Virus record (IMG/VR): IMGVR_UViG_3300024262_000031
Coordinates: 1 to 61,276 of that record
Length of the DNA stretch: 61,276 nt
Direction: 5' to 3' (one strand)
DNA from: a virus
A program made the translations under genes and the position numbers. Positions 16,566-25,007 of the stretch are shown here, piece by piece. The stretch's first letter is position 1. Each line of letters opens with the position of its first letter. The notes below the pieces were generated by a model. It was not told the DNA's origin. It did not search any database and saw only the letters and a program-made list of their open reading frames with translations.

Positions 16566-17617
16566 TAGGCTACCTTTCTTATACCGAAAGAAGCTGAATT
16601 TATTCCGTTAGCTGTCCAAGCATTTGCTGTATCGGGATCATTTTCCCAAACGGCATCATCATGTGGCATCGGGTAATCTTTTTCTATACCTAACCCACGA
16701 GTTGCTGAGTAATATGTATTCCCTGACACACAAATGTGTTGCAATGGGCGTGGCATAGACGAGTCCGACCATGCTGAGGCGATGGCTTGCACCCCATGAA
16801 TGGTTGCATTGATTTTGGATAGATTTGGATAGGTCCAGATATCGTCGACATTTGCCCCATTGGCTTCAACATAATCTGTTACTTGCCAGAGATTCGAGCT
16901 ATTCACAAGCTCGTAATGGTTAGCCCCGCTACTAGGTGACCAATTTTGCGATCCATCGTCACCATTAGGTCGCAGTGTTTCAACTTTAATTGGACCTAGA
17001 AAATCATTGTTGTCGCTCCCAGTGTCATCACAAACGTAAATGTCATCAAAAGCAATATTGTTATCAACACCACCCAACATAAAGCTCCCCGGTGTATAGT
17101 CGGCGTGCTGAGTGTCCCTACCGGTAGTTGAATAAACAGCAGTGCCGTCTATATGAACCTCAATAGTCCCCGCTGTATTATGGTGATACATTTTGATTTC
17201 GATATAGTACCATCGGTTTGGTTTGAGAACTTTATTGCAAGCCTCCGGGTCGGGCCAACTAGTTCCACAGGCCATCAAACATCCTTCTATCAAATACAAT
17301 GATATTTGGGCGGAATCAGACGACGCAAAGACGGTAATCAACCCTGTAGTGAAAGGCGCTGTTTTCATAGCAAATCCGACAATCCACGTATCGGATTGTG
17401 AGGCATCAAATCTGGTCAGCCATATCTTGTTGTTTGCATCGGCATCCTGTATTCGTAACCCCAGGCCATGTCCGCCACGACCTGCAATTAAATCCCCATC
17501 TGGTGTACCGTAGATGATCCTTGTACCTTCATGACGACGTTGAAGGTCAGTATCCAGGGAAGTCCCTGTACGCCCTGAGTCACCATAATGGTCAAATCCT
17601 TCGAGTAGTCGAAGCAT
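16565..17617 (-). CDS. tail fibre paralogue 1 of 3, concanavalin A-like fold
   Basis: A 350-residue first member of the tandem trio. Shared landmarks are MLRLLEGFDHYG at the start, NRWYYIEIKMYHHNTAGTIE with the following HIDGTAVYS strand, NIAFDDIYVCDDTGSDNND, GPIKVETLRPNGDD and the end motif DPDTANAWTANGINSASFGI. It is the first fibre gene after the strand-reversed homing endonuclease insertion at 17751-19019. It must either be transcribed through that insertion on the leftward strand or use an unseen promoter. The family assignment is by fold-like pattern rather than by a diagnostic catalytic motif. Confidence 0.75.
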   Translation of the reverse strand: MLRLLEGFDHYGDSGRTGTSLDTDLQRRHEGTRIIYGTPDGDLIAGRGGHGLGLRIQDADANNKIWLTRFDASQSDTWIVGFAMKTAPFTTGLITVFASSDSAQISLYLIEGCLMACGTSWPDPEACNKVLKPNRWYYIEIKMYHHNTAGTIEVHIDGTAVYSTTGRDTQHADYTPGSFMLGGVDNNIAFDDIYVCDDTGSDNNDFLGPIKVETLRPNGDDGSQNWSPSSGANHYELVNSSNLWQVTDYVEANGANVDDIWTYPNLSKINATIHGVQAIASAWSDSSMPRPLQHICVSGNTYYSATRGLGIEKDYPMPHDDAVWENDPDTANAWTANGINSASFGIRKVA

Positions 17618-17631
17618 AATTTACTTCCTAT

Positions 17632-17660
17632 TTGACTTTGGGGGTTTTATAGGTTATACT
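17632..17660 (+). promoter_or_regulatory. sigma70-like promoter for the HNH gene
   Basis: TTGACT, 17-bp spacer, TATACT, followed by TAATATAGGAGG. The same arrangement and near-identical bases precede the HNH gene at 45932, and related promoters lie at 55764 and 55881. The promoter is on the strand opposite to the surrounding tail operon, giving the endonuclease independent expression. Confidence 0.82.
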
Positions 17661-17796
17661 TAATATAGGAGGATGTTATGAAAGAACAATGGCGAGATGT
17701 CGTGAATTATGAGGGATTCTATCAGGTTATACTTAATATAAGAGGATGTTATGAAAGAACAATGGCGAGATGTCGTGAATTATGAGAATTTATATC
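17651..17796 (+). repeat. 73-bp tandem direct repeat duplicating the start of the HNH gene
   Basis: Positions 17651-17723 and 17724-17796 are two near-identical copies of the -10 box, ribosome site, ATG and first ~14 codons. Only the first copy has the -35 box, while only the second continues into the intact gene. Because 73 is not a multiple of three, the first ATG reads out of frame into the second copy. Confidence 0.9.
17678..17785 (+). pseudogene. decoy 5' fragment of the HNH gene (35 codons)
   Basis: ATG 17678 has a strong AGGAGG site and encodes the family start (MKEQWRDVVNYEGFYQV), then shifts out of frame at the duplication junction. It stops at TGA 17785, inside the real gene. It is a remnant of a slippage or template-switch duplication and could act as an upstream open frame that damps translation of the full gene. 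Confidence 0.75.
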
Positions 17797-19019
17797 AGGT
17801 ATCGAATCTAGGTAGGGTTAAATCGGTTGATAGGATTATAACGAGTGAAGGACGATCTACACAGACCTTAAAAGGGCGAATGTTGAAAACATTTTTAATG
17901 GGAACCTACGGGCATTTAAGTGTTTCTTTATCTAAACAAGGTAAAATACAGAGACGATATGTTCACCAGCTTGTTGCTGAAGCATTTATTGGACCTCGTC
18001 CTAAAGGTTGTCAAGTTCGACATGGTTCAAAAGGTGTATTGGACAATTGTGTATCTAATCTTTGCTATGGGACCCCTAGTGAAGATGGACTTGATAGACG
18101 AAGGGACGGGACTCATGGTGGAAAAGCTGTTCGGAGGTCGGATGGTGTTGAATTTATAAACTTGAGTGAAGCTGCTGAAGTGACAGGGTGTGGCATTTCT
18201 GGCATCTCGTATGTTTGCAATGGTCATCGGAGATCATGTGGAGGATTTGGTTGGGAGTTTGTTGATAAAAATGAACAAACAGTGAGAGTCACTCAGCGAG
18301 AATCTAAACCTAAGATAACTGGATCAGGGGTTCGTGGTACTCGGGTTAAACGTAATGATGGTGTTATTTTTGATAATCTACGGCAAGCCGCAAAAGCTTC
18401 TAAATGCAATTCTGGAGACATTTGTTCTGTTTGTCGTGGTAAAAGAAAATCGGCTGGCGGTTTTACTTGGGCTTATGAGGAAACATCACTGACTAAACAA
18501 AATGAAGACTGGCGAGCTATTGAAGACTATGACGAGCTATATGAAGTATCAAATCTAGGGCGAGTAAGGTCAGTTGACCGGACTGTAATGACCAAGAATA
18601 ATAGAGTCATGAAATTAAAAGGTCAAATTCTTCAGTCGACATCTGGTCATCCTGATAATCCTTTACAAGTAGGTTTAACAAAGGACAGTGTTGCTAGTAC
18701 ACATACGGTTCATCAACTTGTCGCCACGGCTTTTCTAGGTTCGTGTCCCGATGGTCAACAGATTCGACATGGTTCTAAAGGGCGATTCGATAATTCAGTG
18801 TCTAATTTGTGTTACGGTACCCCCAAAGAAAATAGTCTCGATAAACGTCGTGACGGGACTCACCGTGGTCGAGCAGTTCGATGTATTAGTACAGGGGTTG
18901 AATTTATCAATCTCACGGTAGCCGCTGAAGAAACAGGATGTAATTCTAGTAGTGTTGGGAGAGTCTGTAAAGGAAAACAAAAGACTGCGAATGGCTTAAA
19001 ATTTGAATATCTAGATTAA
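17751..19019 (+). CDS. tandem double NUMOD4-HNH homing endonuclease
   Basis: A 422-residue protein with two full endonuclease modules. Residues ~1-170: NUMOD4 (EQWRDVVNYENLYQVSNLGR), HNH core (VHQLVAEAFIGPRPKG, RHGSK, DNCVSNLCYGT), and a NUMOD1-like DNA-binding segment (SDGVEFINLSEAAEVTGC). An extra NUMOD1-like repeat covers ~200-248 (NDGVIFDNLRQAAKASKC). Residues ~253-422 repeat the NUMOD4-HNH-NUMOD1 order (EDWRAIEDYDELYEVSNLGR; VHQLVATAFLG). Free-standing HNH enzymes of this type cut phage DNA at specific sites and spread by repair. The gene lies against the tail operon between two leftward genes, typical of a mobile insertion. The start at 17751 has GAGG five bases upstream. A fusion of two modules could recognise a longer or paired target. 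Confidence 0.9.
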   Translation: MKEQWRDVVNYENLYQVSNLGRVKSVDRIITSEGRSTQTLKGRMLKTFLMGTYGHLSVSLSKQGKIQRRYVHQLVAEAFIGPRPKGCQVRHGSKGVLDNCVSNLCYGTPSEDGLDRRRDGTHGGKAVRRSDGVEFINLSEAAEVTGCGISGISYVCNGHRRSCGGFGWEFVDKNEQTVRVTQRESKPKITGSGVRGTRVKRNDGVIFDNLRQAAKASKCNSGDICSVCRGKRKSAGGFTWAYEETSLTKQNEDWRAIEDYDELYEVSNLGRVRSVDRTVMTKNNRVMKLKGQILQSTSGHPDNPLQVGLTKDSVASTHTVHQLVATAFLGSCPDGQQIRHGSKGRFDNSVSNLCYGTPKENSLDKRRDGTHRGRAVRCISTGVEFINLTVAAEETGCNSSSVGRVCKGKQKTANGLKFEYLD

Positions 19020-19030
19020 AAGAGTTGGCC

Positions 19031-19053
19031 GGGAAACCCTACGAGGGTTTCCC
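19031..19053. terminator. hairpin between convergent genes, probably bidirectional terminator
   Basis: A perfect 10-bp stem GGGAAACCCT/AGGGTTTCCC with a 3-base loop lies between the stop of the rightward HNH gene and the stop of the leftward gene at 19074. On the leftward strand, ACTCTTTTAATC follows 7 bases later. If it acts fully on the leftward strand, the fibre genes downstream would need readthrough. Confidence 0.6.
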
Positions 19054-19073
19054 AAACCAACCTGGCGAGGGAA

Positions 19074-19619
19074 TTATGCGGTAACGGTGTACGTTACCTT
19101 GAGTTGGTCGGTATTTGCCACGCTGACGTTCGCTGTGAAGTTGGCTGTCGCCCACAACGTTCCGCCACCAGCATTGGCGCTTTGCACGTCGGCATCGGTG
19201 CCACCACCAACAAGGTGGACACCCCATACGGAGCCACTACCAGTGATATCAAACGTAGCAACTGTCGTGTTGCTAATCTGACCACCACTAGCTGCGTCTT
19301 CTTGCCACTCGGCACGGGCCGTGCTATTTGCACTGTAATCGTAGTCTGCGAATTCATCCCAACCATTTGACCCATCAATCTGGGCGTATACGTCATTAGC
19401 TGACGTGGCTGAAAATGCCGCAGCATCTACAAGACCTAAGTACCAAGTGTCGATTTGCGTGTCGTTGTGGAACATAATGTCCAGCAACGCATTCTTACCC
19501 TCTGTGGTGATTTCGTTGTGGAAATCGTACGTGGCGAGCAACTCGCCCTCACGCCAATGTTCCACCTGAAAGCGACCACCAAGTTCGAGGGCTTCCAAAA
19601 GGGCTTCTCTATTAAACAT
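19074..19619 (-). CDS. putative tail protein (181 aa), beta-rich
   Basis: A 181-residue protein immediately after the tape measure gene. The arrangement is typical of a common phage tail family: a helical start (FNREALLEALELGGRFQVEH), TTEGKNALLDIMFHN, WYLGLVDAAAFSA, then an aromatic-rich NGWDEFADYDYSANSTARAEW segment, and strand pairs ending LKVTYTVTA. These proteins are generally small beta-sandwich tail or tail-tip components. There are 26 bp between it and the tape measure gene. No enzymatic motif is seen, and the precise position in the tail is not known. Confidence 0.72.
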   Translation of the reverse strand: MFNREALLEALELGGRFQVEHWREGELLATYDFHNEITTEGKNALLDIMFHNDTQIDTWYLGLVDAAAFSATSANDVYAQIDGSNGWDEFADYDYSANSTARAEWQEDAASGGQISNTTVATFDITGSGSVWGVHLVGGGTDADVQSANAGGGTLWATANFTANVSVANTDQLKVTYTVTA

Positions 19620-19645
19620 GTGAAGTTCTCCATTGTCTACAGGAG

Positions 19646-22600
19646 TTAAAACGATGATGTACCTCGCCGCATCTCACGTTTGATTACGGCGACAACTTGC
19701 CTCCCTTGTTGGTGGGCAGATGATCCTTTACCACTGCCACCGTTTATATTTACGTCACCAACAGTTACGTTAGTAACTGAGCCGCCGTCTTGTCTGAAGA
19801 CTGGTGCCCGTCCACTATTCATTGCCACAAGCTGGGAGAAGAATTGTCTTGTGGACTTGGCATTCATTACGAATTCACCTGGACTCAACATCGCGGGAAT
19901 CGTGTCTGTACCTCGTGCTAAATTTCCTTTTGCTAAATACGATAACTTATTGATTAAACCACCTTTTGCATACCCTTGTATTAGTCCGCCTAGTTGTTTA
20001 CCTGCTGCCTGAGTTAGAACATCGGGAGGCGTGTATTGTTGTTGATTCTGTATTTTCCGGGCCACATCTTCGTAGGCTGTAAGCTGAGCACTCTTCCAAA
20101 TATCAATGGCTTTTAATGAGTCATTGAGCCGATTTTGTTGGATTCCAGCAAGCTCTTGTTCCAAACTCTTTGTACCTTGGATAGCAAGGTCTTCAGCCGC
20201 TCTGAGGGGCAGCATTCTTGCTACAGCGACGGCTCTACCGTCCGCCGAGTATGCTAAGGCTCTTTCGATGCCTAGTAACTTTTGGTCACCACCTAGTTTT
20301 GTATAAGCTTCCGTTTCTTCACGGATTTTTTTACTGTTTACCAACACCTCCCCTGCCGCATCCCTCATGACTCTTAATTTTGCAGCCATGTCATCACTGC
20401 GATCACCTACACCATCTATGGTGTCATCAACAGATTGAATTTGGGTTTCTAATAACTGCCATTCATCATTGGTCAAGTCTGTCCCAGACTTCATTTTACC
20501 AATTAAATCCACGGCGTTCTCAAAAGCTTTTCTGGCAAGGGGTGGCACAACCATTACTGTACCTGCGATGAGTGCTCGTTCACCTCGTGTTCTTGCTGCT
20601 GCTACGGAGACTTCTAACTGTTTGATTTCCATTAAGGTGGTGCGAAGCTCAATAGCATTTTTATTAGCCTCAAGGTACGCATTGCTAAGGTTTTCAACTC
20701 CTCGTGTCGGATCAAATTCTACGCCCATGACCTTAGACATAGCTTTGATCTGAGCTTCAACTACCGGACCCATGTAGTCACTAAAGCCCTTAGCAATCGT
20801 TTCACCCATTTGATTGATAGACGCTTCTGAAATTGTAAGCTCTTTATCAGAGAGCATACCATCAAGTTCTGACGACAACTGGGCCAAACCAAAGAAATCT
20901 TGGTAATCAAATTCTGGCAGTTCTTTTGCAAGATTTCTGATATTGGCAAAGGCACGTGCCCTAGCGGCTGATTGATCTTGCAATTCCTTAGCACTAAGTC
21001 GTTTGTTGGACTTATCAAACTGATTCATGTTCTTGAAGATAATATCGAACTCGCCCTGGAATTCCCTGTTCAATTTCTTGAGGGTTGCGGCACGTTCCTC
21101 GGCTATACGTTGTTTTTCCTGTGCTACAGCTTGAAGTTTCTTTTCCGCAGCTAAACGAGCGTTGGTCAAATTAGTTCCAAGCTTCAAGGCTTGATTGTCA
21201 GCCAAACGGGCTTTTCTCAAGTCCTGGAATTGACTCTTCGAGAGTTCGCCCGCTTTATAAGCTTTTTCCAAAGGCTCTAGTTGGTCCCAAGCTAAGTCCT
21301 TGAGATTACCATAGATGTTCTCGGCTTCACCATACAGAGCTAACGCACGTTCGATATCTTCAGGCTTACCTGTGACAAGGAGGCTCGCCCCTTCGCGGCT
21401 TAATTCCAGGATTCGTCGTTGTTGTGCATGAACTTTATCTTGAGAGTCAAGGAATCTCAGACTACGCTGATACTTGTCGTCCTCACCCTTTCGATTGATG
21501 TCGTAAATCCTGTCCTGGGATTCAGAAATGGCGTCAGCAGCGTCAGTCGCAACATCTTCGTATGCAGATTGATAATCTTTAAGTGCTTCTAGAATAGTAT
21601 TAAACTTGTCTTTAGTGTCAGAAACTTCCCTTCTGTTATTCTCAGCAATAATTACAGCCTGTTTCTGATAGGCGCGTTGAACTGCCGCAATAGTCTTGAG
21701 GGTATCAGAGAGATTTTGTTGATTGATTTTCTTTTGCAACTCAAATTGCTGTTCAAGAGCACCCCTACCGATTGCTTTCTCTAACTCGTATTGTTTATCA
21801 ATATACTCAGCAAGGGCAACGTTCATTGCATGAACTTCGTTAGCAGCACGCTTGAGGTTGTACGTGAATAATGCGACAATTCCAGCAACCACGGCGACTG
21901 GTGCTGCCGCAATAGCCCACATAGCGGCCGACTTGACTGCCGCCCATATAGAAGCGTTGCCAGCCCGTACCATAGCTACTTGAGTCAAAACAACTTCGGC
22001 TCTTAATGTAATCCAGGCAGCGATTTCACTGTATAAGATTTTAAGTTTTGTAGACATTAACGGAATAAGGAAAACCGCCAAAGTTGTACCATAGGTCATG
22101 GTGGCATCATAAACCCAGGTTAAAGATTTTGCAAACTTAATGGCATACAATGTAGTATCCACTAAGGCTCTACCAATATCTTCGACGAGGATATTCTTCA
22201 GCTTGTTAAACTCACGGGCTAGTTCTTCACCAGGTGTATCAAAAACGAGCTTGTATTTCTTTTCAAGGATTTCTGCTGAAGTCTCACCAATCTGTCTTAG
22301 GTTATCAACAAAGGTTTCAGCATCCTGGCTGGCCAAAGTGATAGTACCCAACAAACCACGAACTCGACGAATCAACTTGCCCATTTCACTACTAGATGAA
22401 CCTACTGTCGTTTGCAATTGTGTCAAAGCACCTTGGAAACCGTAGGTAGCGATTATCTGTTCGGCATTTGCAAAACCAAGCTGTTTGAATGCTACCTTTA
22501 GGTTATCAGAGGGCTTTAGTAATGCTTGCATAACACCACGAACCTGGGTCATCGACTCAGCGGTTCGCGTACCCTGAACCGTAATGGTAGCAATGGCTGC

Positions 22601-23710
22601 TAGGGTTTCTTCAAGACTAATACCGAGCGAGTGAGCCAGGGGTCCAATTCGCCCAAACGTGTTGGCCAATTCACTAATACGTGTACGACCTAATTCGACA
22701 GTCTTGAATAACTTGGCCGCAACAGACTCAGATTGATTGGTACTAATATCAAAACTGTTTAGTGCCGCAGTTAGGAGATTTACAGAATCTTCAGTCGAAG
22801 ATACCGCCGCAATAGACAACTTGTTAGCTGTATTAAAAACGTGCAACGATTCACTAGCGTCACCGACCTGATTCGACAATGTCTGATACAAACCTTCAGC
22901 TACATCTAATCGACCCTTTCCAAACTCGTCTGATGTATCCCGAACAATCTTGGCAATGTCCGCGAGACTACCGTAGGCGTCATTAGCAATAGTAGCAACT
23001 TCAGCAATAGACCTTTGAAATTCAATTGATCCTTTGATGGCTTCCTTGAAGGCTTGCTTTAATAGATTCAAACCACGAACAATTAGCTGTGTTGTAACAA
23101 TCCGGAGCATGGTCTTCCACGACACAGCAAAACTCTGGACGGGTGCGGGATTCAGTTCTCTCCGTGTAGCCCTGCCGATAGCTCGCATAGCCGCTGTCAT
23201 GCGGGCTTTCGAGCCATTTATTTGGCTATCTAATTTCTTGACCTTCTCTTTGAATTCATCAACAGTACCACCAGTACGATGGAAGCCAACGACTAATTCA
23301 TTGAGACCCTTTTTGAACGCCTTCTGATTCTGGATAGCGGCCCCAGAAAAGATTTTCTGTGCTGCTGCTCGTAGTTGCTCTAAGGAGGCGGCTGCTTTCT
23401 TAGCTTGAGCGGGATCAACCCCTGCCACGCCTGCCCCTGCTTTCGCACCTGCCGCTGCACGTGGTGCCGCCGCTACAATACCCTTGTAGCCCGATACTCT
23501 TTTTAATTGATCTGCAGCTAGCTTTGCTTCGTCCTTAATTCTCTTCAAAGACGCCACAACTTTACTGGCATTCGTATTAAACCTAGCTGCGGTACCACCA
23601 AACTTGTTCAGTGTGGTATTCAAACTCTTGTACCGATCCATGAGTGTTTTAAGATCACGGAGTGCATCAGCGGCGTCGATAATGAATTCTTGTCGAATTT
23701 GTTCGGCCAT
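19646..23710 (-). CDS. tail tape measure protein
   Basis: A 1354-residue tape measure protein. The conserved TP901-type core is clear at ~215-420: GSIEFQRSIAEVATIAND, DEFGKGRLDVAEGLYQTLSN, VNLLTAALNSF, TFGRIGPLAHSLGISLEETL and TVQGTRTAESMTQVRGVMQA. Before it is an Ala/Lys-rich helical region (1-200), including a low-complexity Ala stretch (~75-110). At ~540-640 are hydrophobic segments (TTLAVFLIPLMS; SAAMWAIAAAPVAVVAGIVA) that could insert into the host membrane. Long coiled coil follows (~660-1200). The C-terminus has GGLIQGYAKGGLINK and the usual SPGEFVMNAKSTRQF. If the common ~1.5 Å per residue relation holds, the tail is near 200 nm. Confidence 0.95.
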   Translation of the reverse strand: MAEQIRQEFIIDAADALRDLKTLMDRYKSLNTTLNKFGGTAARFNTNASKVVASLKRIKDEAKLAADQLKRVSGYKGIVAAAPRAAAGAKAGAGVAGVDPAQAKKAAASLEQLRAAAQKIFSGAAIQNQKAFKKGLNELVVGFHRTGGTVDEFKEKVKKLDSQINGSKARMTAAMRAIGRATRRELNPAPVQSFAVSWKTMLRIVTTQLIVRGLNLLKQAFKEAIKGSIEFQRSIAEVATIANDAYGSLADIAKIVRDTSDEFGKGRLDVAEGLYQTLSNQVGDASESLHVFNTANKLSIAAVSSTEDSVNLLTAALNSFDISTNQSESVAAKLFKTVELGRTRISELANTFGRIGPLAHSLGISLEETLAAIATITVQGTRTAESMTQVRGVMQALLKPSDNLKVAFKQLGFANAEQIIATYGFQGALTQLQTTVGSSSSEMGKLIRRVRGLLGTITLASQDAETFVDNLRQIGETSAEILEKKYKLVFDTPGEELAREFNKLKNILVEDIGRALVDTTLYAIKFAKSLTWVYDATMTYGTTLAVFLIPLMSTKLKILYSEIAAWITLRAEVVLTQVAMVRAGNASIWAAVKSAAMWAIAAAPVAVVAGIVALFTYNLKRAANEVHAMNVALAEYIDKQYELEKAIGRGALEQQFELQKKINQQNLSDTLKTIAAVQRAYQKQAVIIAENNRREVSDTKDKFNTILEALKDYQSAYEDVATDAADAISESQDRIYDINRKGEDDKYQRSLRFLDSQDKVHAQQRRILELSREGASLLVTGKPEDIERALALYGEAENIYGNLKDLAWDQLEPLEKAYKAGELSKSQFQDLRKARLADNQALKLGTNLTNARLAAEKKLQAVAQEKQRIAEERAATLKKLNREFQGEFDIIFKNMNQFDKSNKRLSAKELQDQSAARARAFANIRNLAKELPEFDYQDFFGLAQLSSELDGMLSDKELTISEASINQMGETIAKGFSDYMGPVVEAQIKAMSKVMGVEFDPTRGVENLSNAYLEANKNAIELRTTLMEIKQLEVSVAAARTRGERALIAGTVMVVPPLARKAFENAVDLIGKMKSGTDLTNDEWQLLETQIQSVDDTIDGVGDRSDDMAAKLRVMRDAAGEVLVNSKKIREETEAYTKLGGDQKLLGIERALAYSADGRAVAVARMLPLRAAEDLAIQGTKSLEQELAGIQQNRLNDSLKAIDIWKSAQLTAYEDVARKIQNQQQYTPPDVLTQAAGKQLGGLIQGYAKGGLINKLSYLAKGNLARGTDTIPAMLSPGEFVMNAKSTRQFFSQLVAMNSGRAPVFRQDGGSVTNVTVGDVNINGGSGKGSSAHQQGRQVVAVIKREMRRGTSSF

Positions 23711-24235
23711 TTATGTCACCGTCTTTACTTTGATACTTTGTACAAGGAGGGGGCTGGGAAGTGGGTCCATACCGTCGATAGCGTGCTCAACGGCTCGTGT
23801 TCCAGCCTTTTGGAATCCATAGGGTCCAGGATTTTTGAGCTGAGAGAATAGCGCCCTATCAGGGTCCGTATTTGCGTTGTGATATTCGTTATAGACAAGG
23901 TGTGGTAGATCAGTAGAATAGAAGAATCGTCCCACACCCTTATCAATTTCAATACCACCGTCACTAAATCGTTTCCCGTATGCTATTCCCGTAGCGTTAC
24001 CTTTTGAAATAGGGATTGTCGAGTGAATCTCATTAGCTAAATGCAAAAATGAAGCCGCAGAGGCACCCGACCAAACACGATAAGCACCAGTTTGTCCTGC
24101 AATAAGATCAACGGCCGTGGCCAACAGATAGCGTGCAGCTAACCTTGAAAGTTGTTGGTGAAGCCATGACTCAAAGAGTTGGACATAGGCGCTCTTGTTA
24201 AACTGGGCCATTTCTATTGTCAGTTTTAATCTCAT
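23711..24235 (-). CDS. hypothetical tail/neck protein (174 aa)
   Basis: A 174-residue protein between the tail chaperone pair and the tape measure gene, one base from the tape measure start. It contains YRVWSGASAASFLHLANEI and YSTDLPHLVYNEYHNANTDPDRALF, a pattern reminiscent of HK97 gp10-like tail-completion proteins, which end in a helical region like residues 135-170. That would be an unusual position, since gp10-like genes normally precede the tube gene. The function is therefore left open. Confidence 0.65.
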   Translation of the reverse strand: MRLKLTIEMAQFNKSAYVQLFESWLHQQLSRLAARYLLATAVDLIAGQTGAYRVWSGASAASFLHLANEIHSTIPISKGNATGIAYGKRFSDGGIEIDKGVGRFFYSTDLPHLVYNEYHNANTDPDRALFSQLKNPGPYGFQKAGTRAVEHAIDGMDPLPSPLLVQSIKVKTVT

Positions 24236-24248
24236 CGGTCAGCGTCCC

Positions 24249-24503
24249 TTAACGTTTACGGCCCGTACTTGGCATCCGTGCCCCAACACCTGCTAGAGCT
24301 TCCTTTTCCTTACGTTCATCCTCGTCACATGTTTGATGGCAACCGATAGCTAAAGCTTGTTGCCAAACACCCATGTCATCCCAGCTAGGCTTGCAACCTG
24401 GTGGTAAAATGCCAAATCGTTGGCAAGTTTGCCAGATTACATACTCTCCGGTTCGGTAGCTGGGCCAGAGGATTCGCTTGCTGCTTGACGCTGACCACGT
24501 AGA
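24249..24503 (-). CDS. -1 frameshift extension of the tail assembly chaperone
   Basis: The -1 frame is open from the slip region (TGA bounds it ~16 bases upstream) to TAA at 24251-24249, adding about 84 residues to the first 151 of the 24437-24955 gene (~235 aa in all). It covers the otherwise empty gap 24252-24436. The added part has a plausible protein composition: LWPSYRTGEYVIWQTCQRFG, PGCKPSWDDMGVWQQALA and a charged end. A candidate slip site is GGTTTTTC (24509-24502, leftward strand), where zero-frame codons are GTT TTT. Paired short and frameshifted long chaperones just before the tape measure gene are a widespread siphovirus arrangement (lambda G and GT). Confidence 0.72.
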   Translation of the reverse strand, partial: STWSASSSKRILWPSYRTGEYVIWQTCQRFGILPPGCKPSWDDMGVWQQALAIGCHQTCDEDERKEKEALAGVGARMPSTGRKR

Positions 24504-24955
24504 AAAACCTGGCGTGCTGCCTCAAGCTTACTTTCATCCAGGGCATTTGCTTCCATGACAACTTGGATAATCCTGTTGATTTCCACAGTCGCTAGTCCAG
24601 CGTTCCTAAAATCGTCTGTCCAATTTTCAAGTGTACCTGGATCATCTGGGTCTACTGTGTCCCATTCGATATTGCTAGGCTCCAAAGACTTGACGACGAT
24701 GAACGCTAGGCGATTCTCATTGTAGTTGGCCATTTGTTGCTTAAAACCTGGATCATCCGTGTTGGGTTCGACCCCACCCTTTTTTCGGACGGTAGGCGGC
24801 TTGGGTTCTGGACACATCTCTTCAAAAGTATCCATATCCAACACTGCACGTGCTTTGATGATAATATCGTCTTCTTCTCGTGGAAGTACAAGCAGTACTT
24901 CATTCGGACCATTGATCTCAATTCCACCGATCTTCATTGTATAGTTCCTCGCCAA
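24437..24955 (-). CDS. tail assembly chaperone (short form)
   Basis: A 172-residue acidic protein between the tail tube gene and the tape measure gene, the classical chaperone position. It begins with a beta-rich part (MKIGGIEINGPNEVLLVLPR) and continues as acidic helices (VDPDDPGTLENWTDDFRN; LATVEINRIIQVVMEANAL). The C-terminus is Ser/Glu-rich and ends GPATEPESM. The protein should bind the tape measure during tail assembly and be absent from virions. A -1 shift near codon 151 leads into an extension frame described separately. Confidence 0.8.
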   Translation of the reverse strand: MARNYTMKIGGIEINGPNEVLLVLPREEDDIIIKARAVLDMDTFEEMCPEPKPPTVRKKGGVEPNTDDPGFKQQMANYNENRLAFIVVKSLEPSNIEWDTVDPDDPGTLENWTDDFRNAGLATVEINRIIQVVMEANALDESKLEAARQVFLRGQRQAASESSGPATEPESM

Positions 24956-24969
24956 AAGGATTAAAAGGT

Positions 24970-24994
24970 AGGGGTTAGGGAAGTCCTAACCCCT
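24970..24994 (-). terminator. intrinsic terminator/attenuator after the tail tube gene
   Basis: A perfect 10-bp stem AGGGGTTAGG/CCTAACCCCT with a 5-base loop lies in the 52-bp gap after the tail tube gene. On the leftward strand it is followed by ACCTTTTAATCC. It would let the abundant tube protein be made in excess over the chaperone and tape measure. Confidence 0.65.
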
Positions 24995-25007
24995 TTACAG
25001 AATCACA

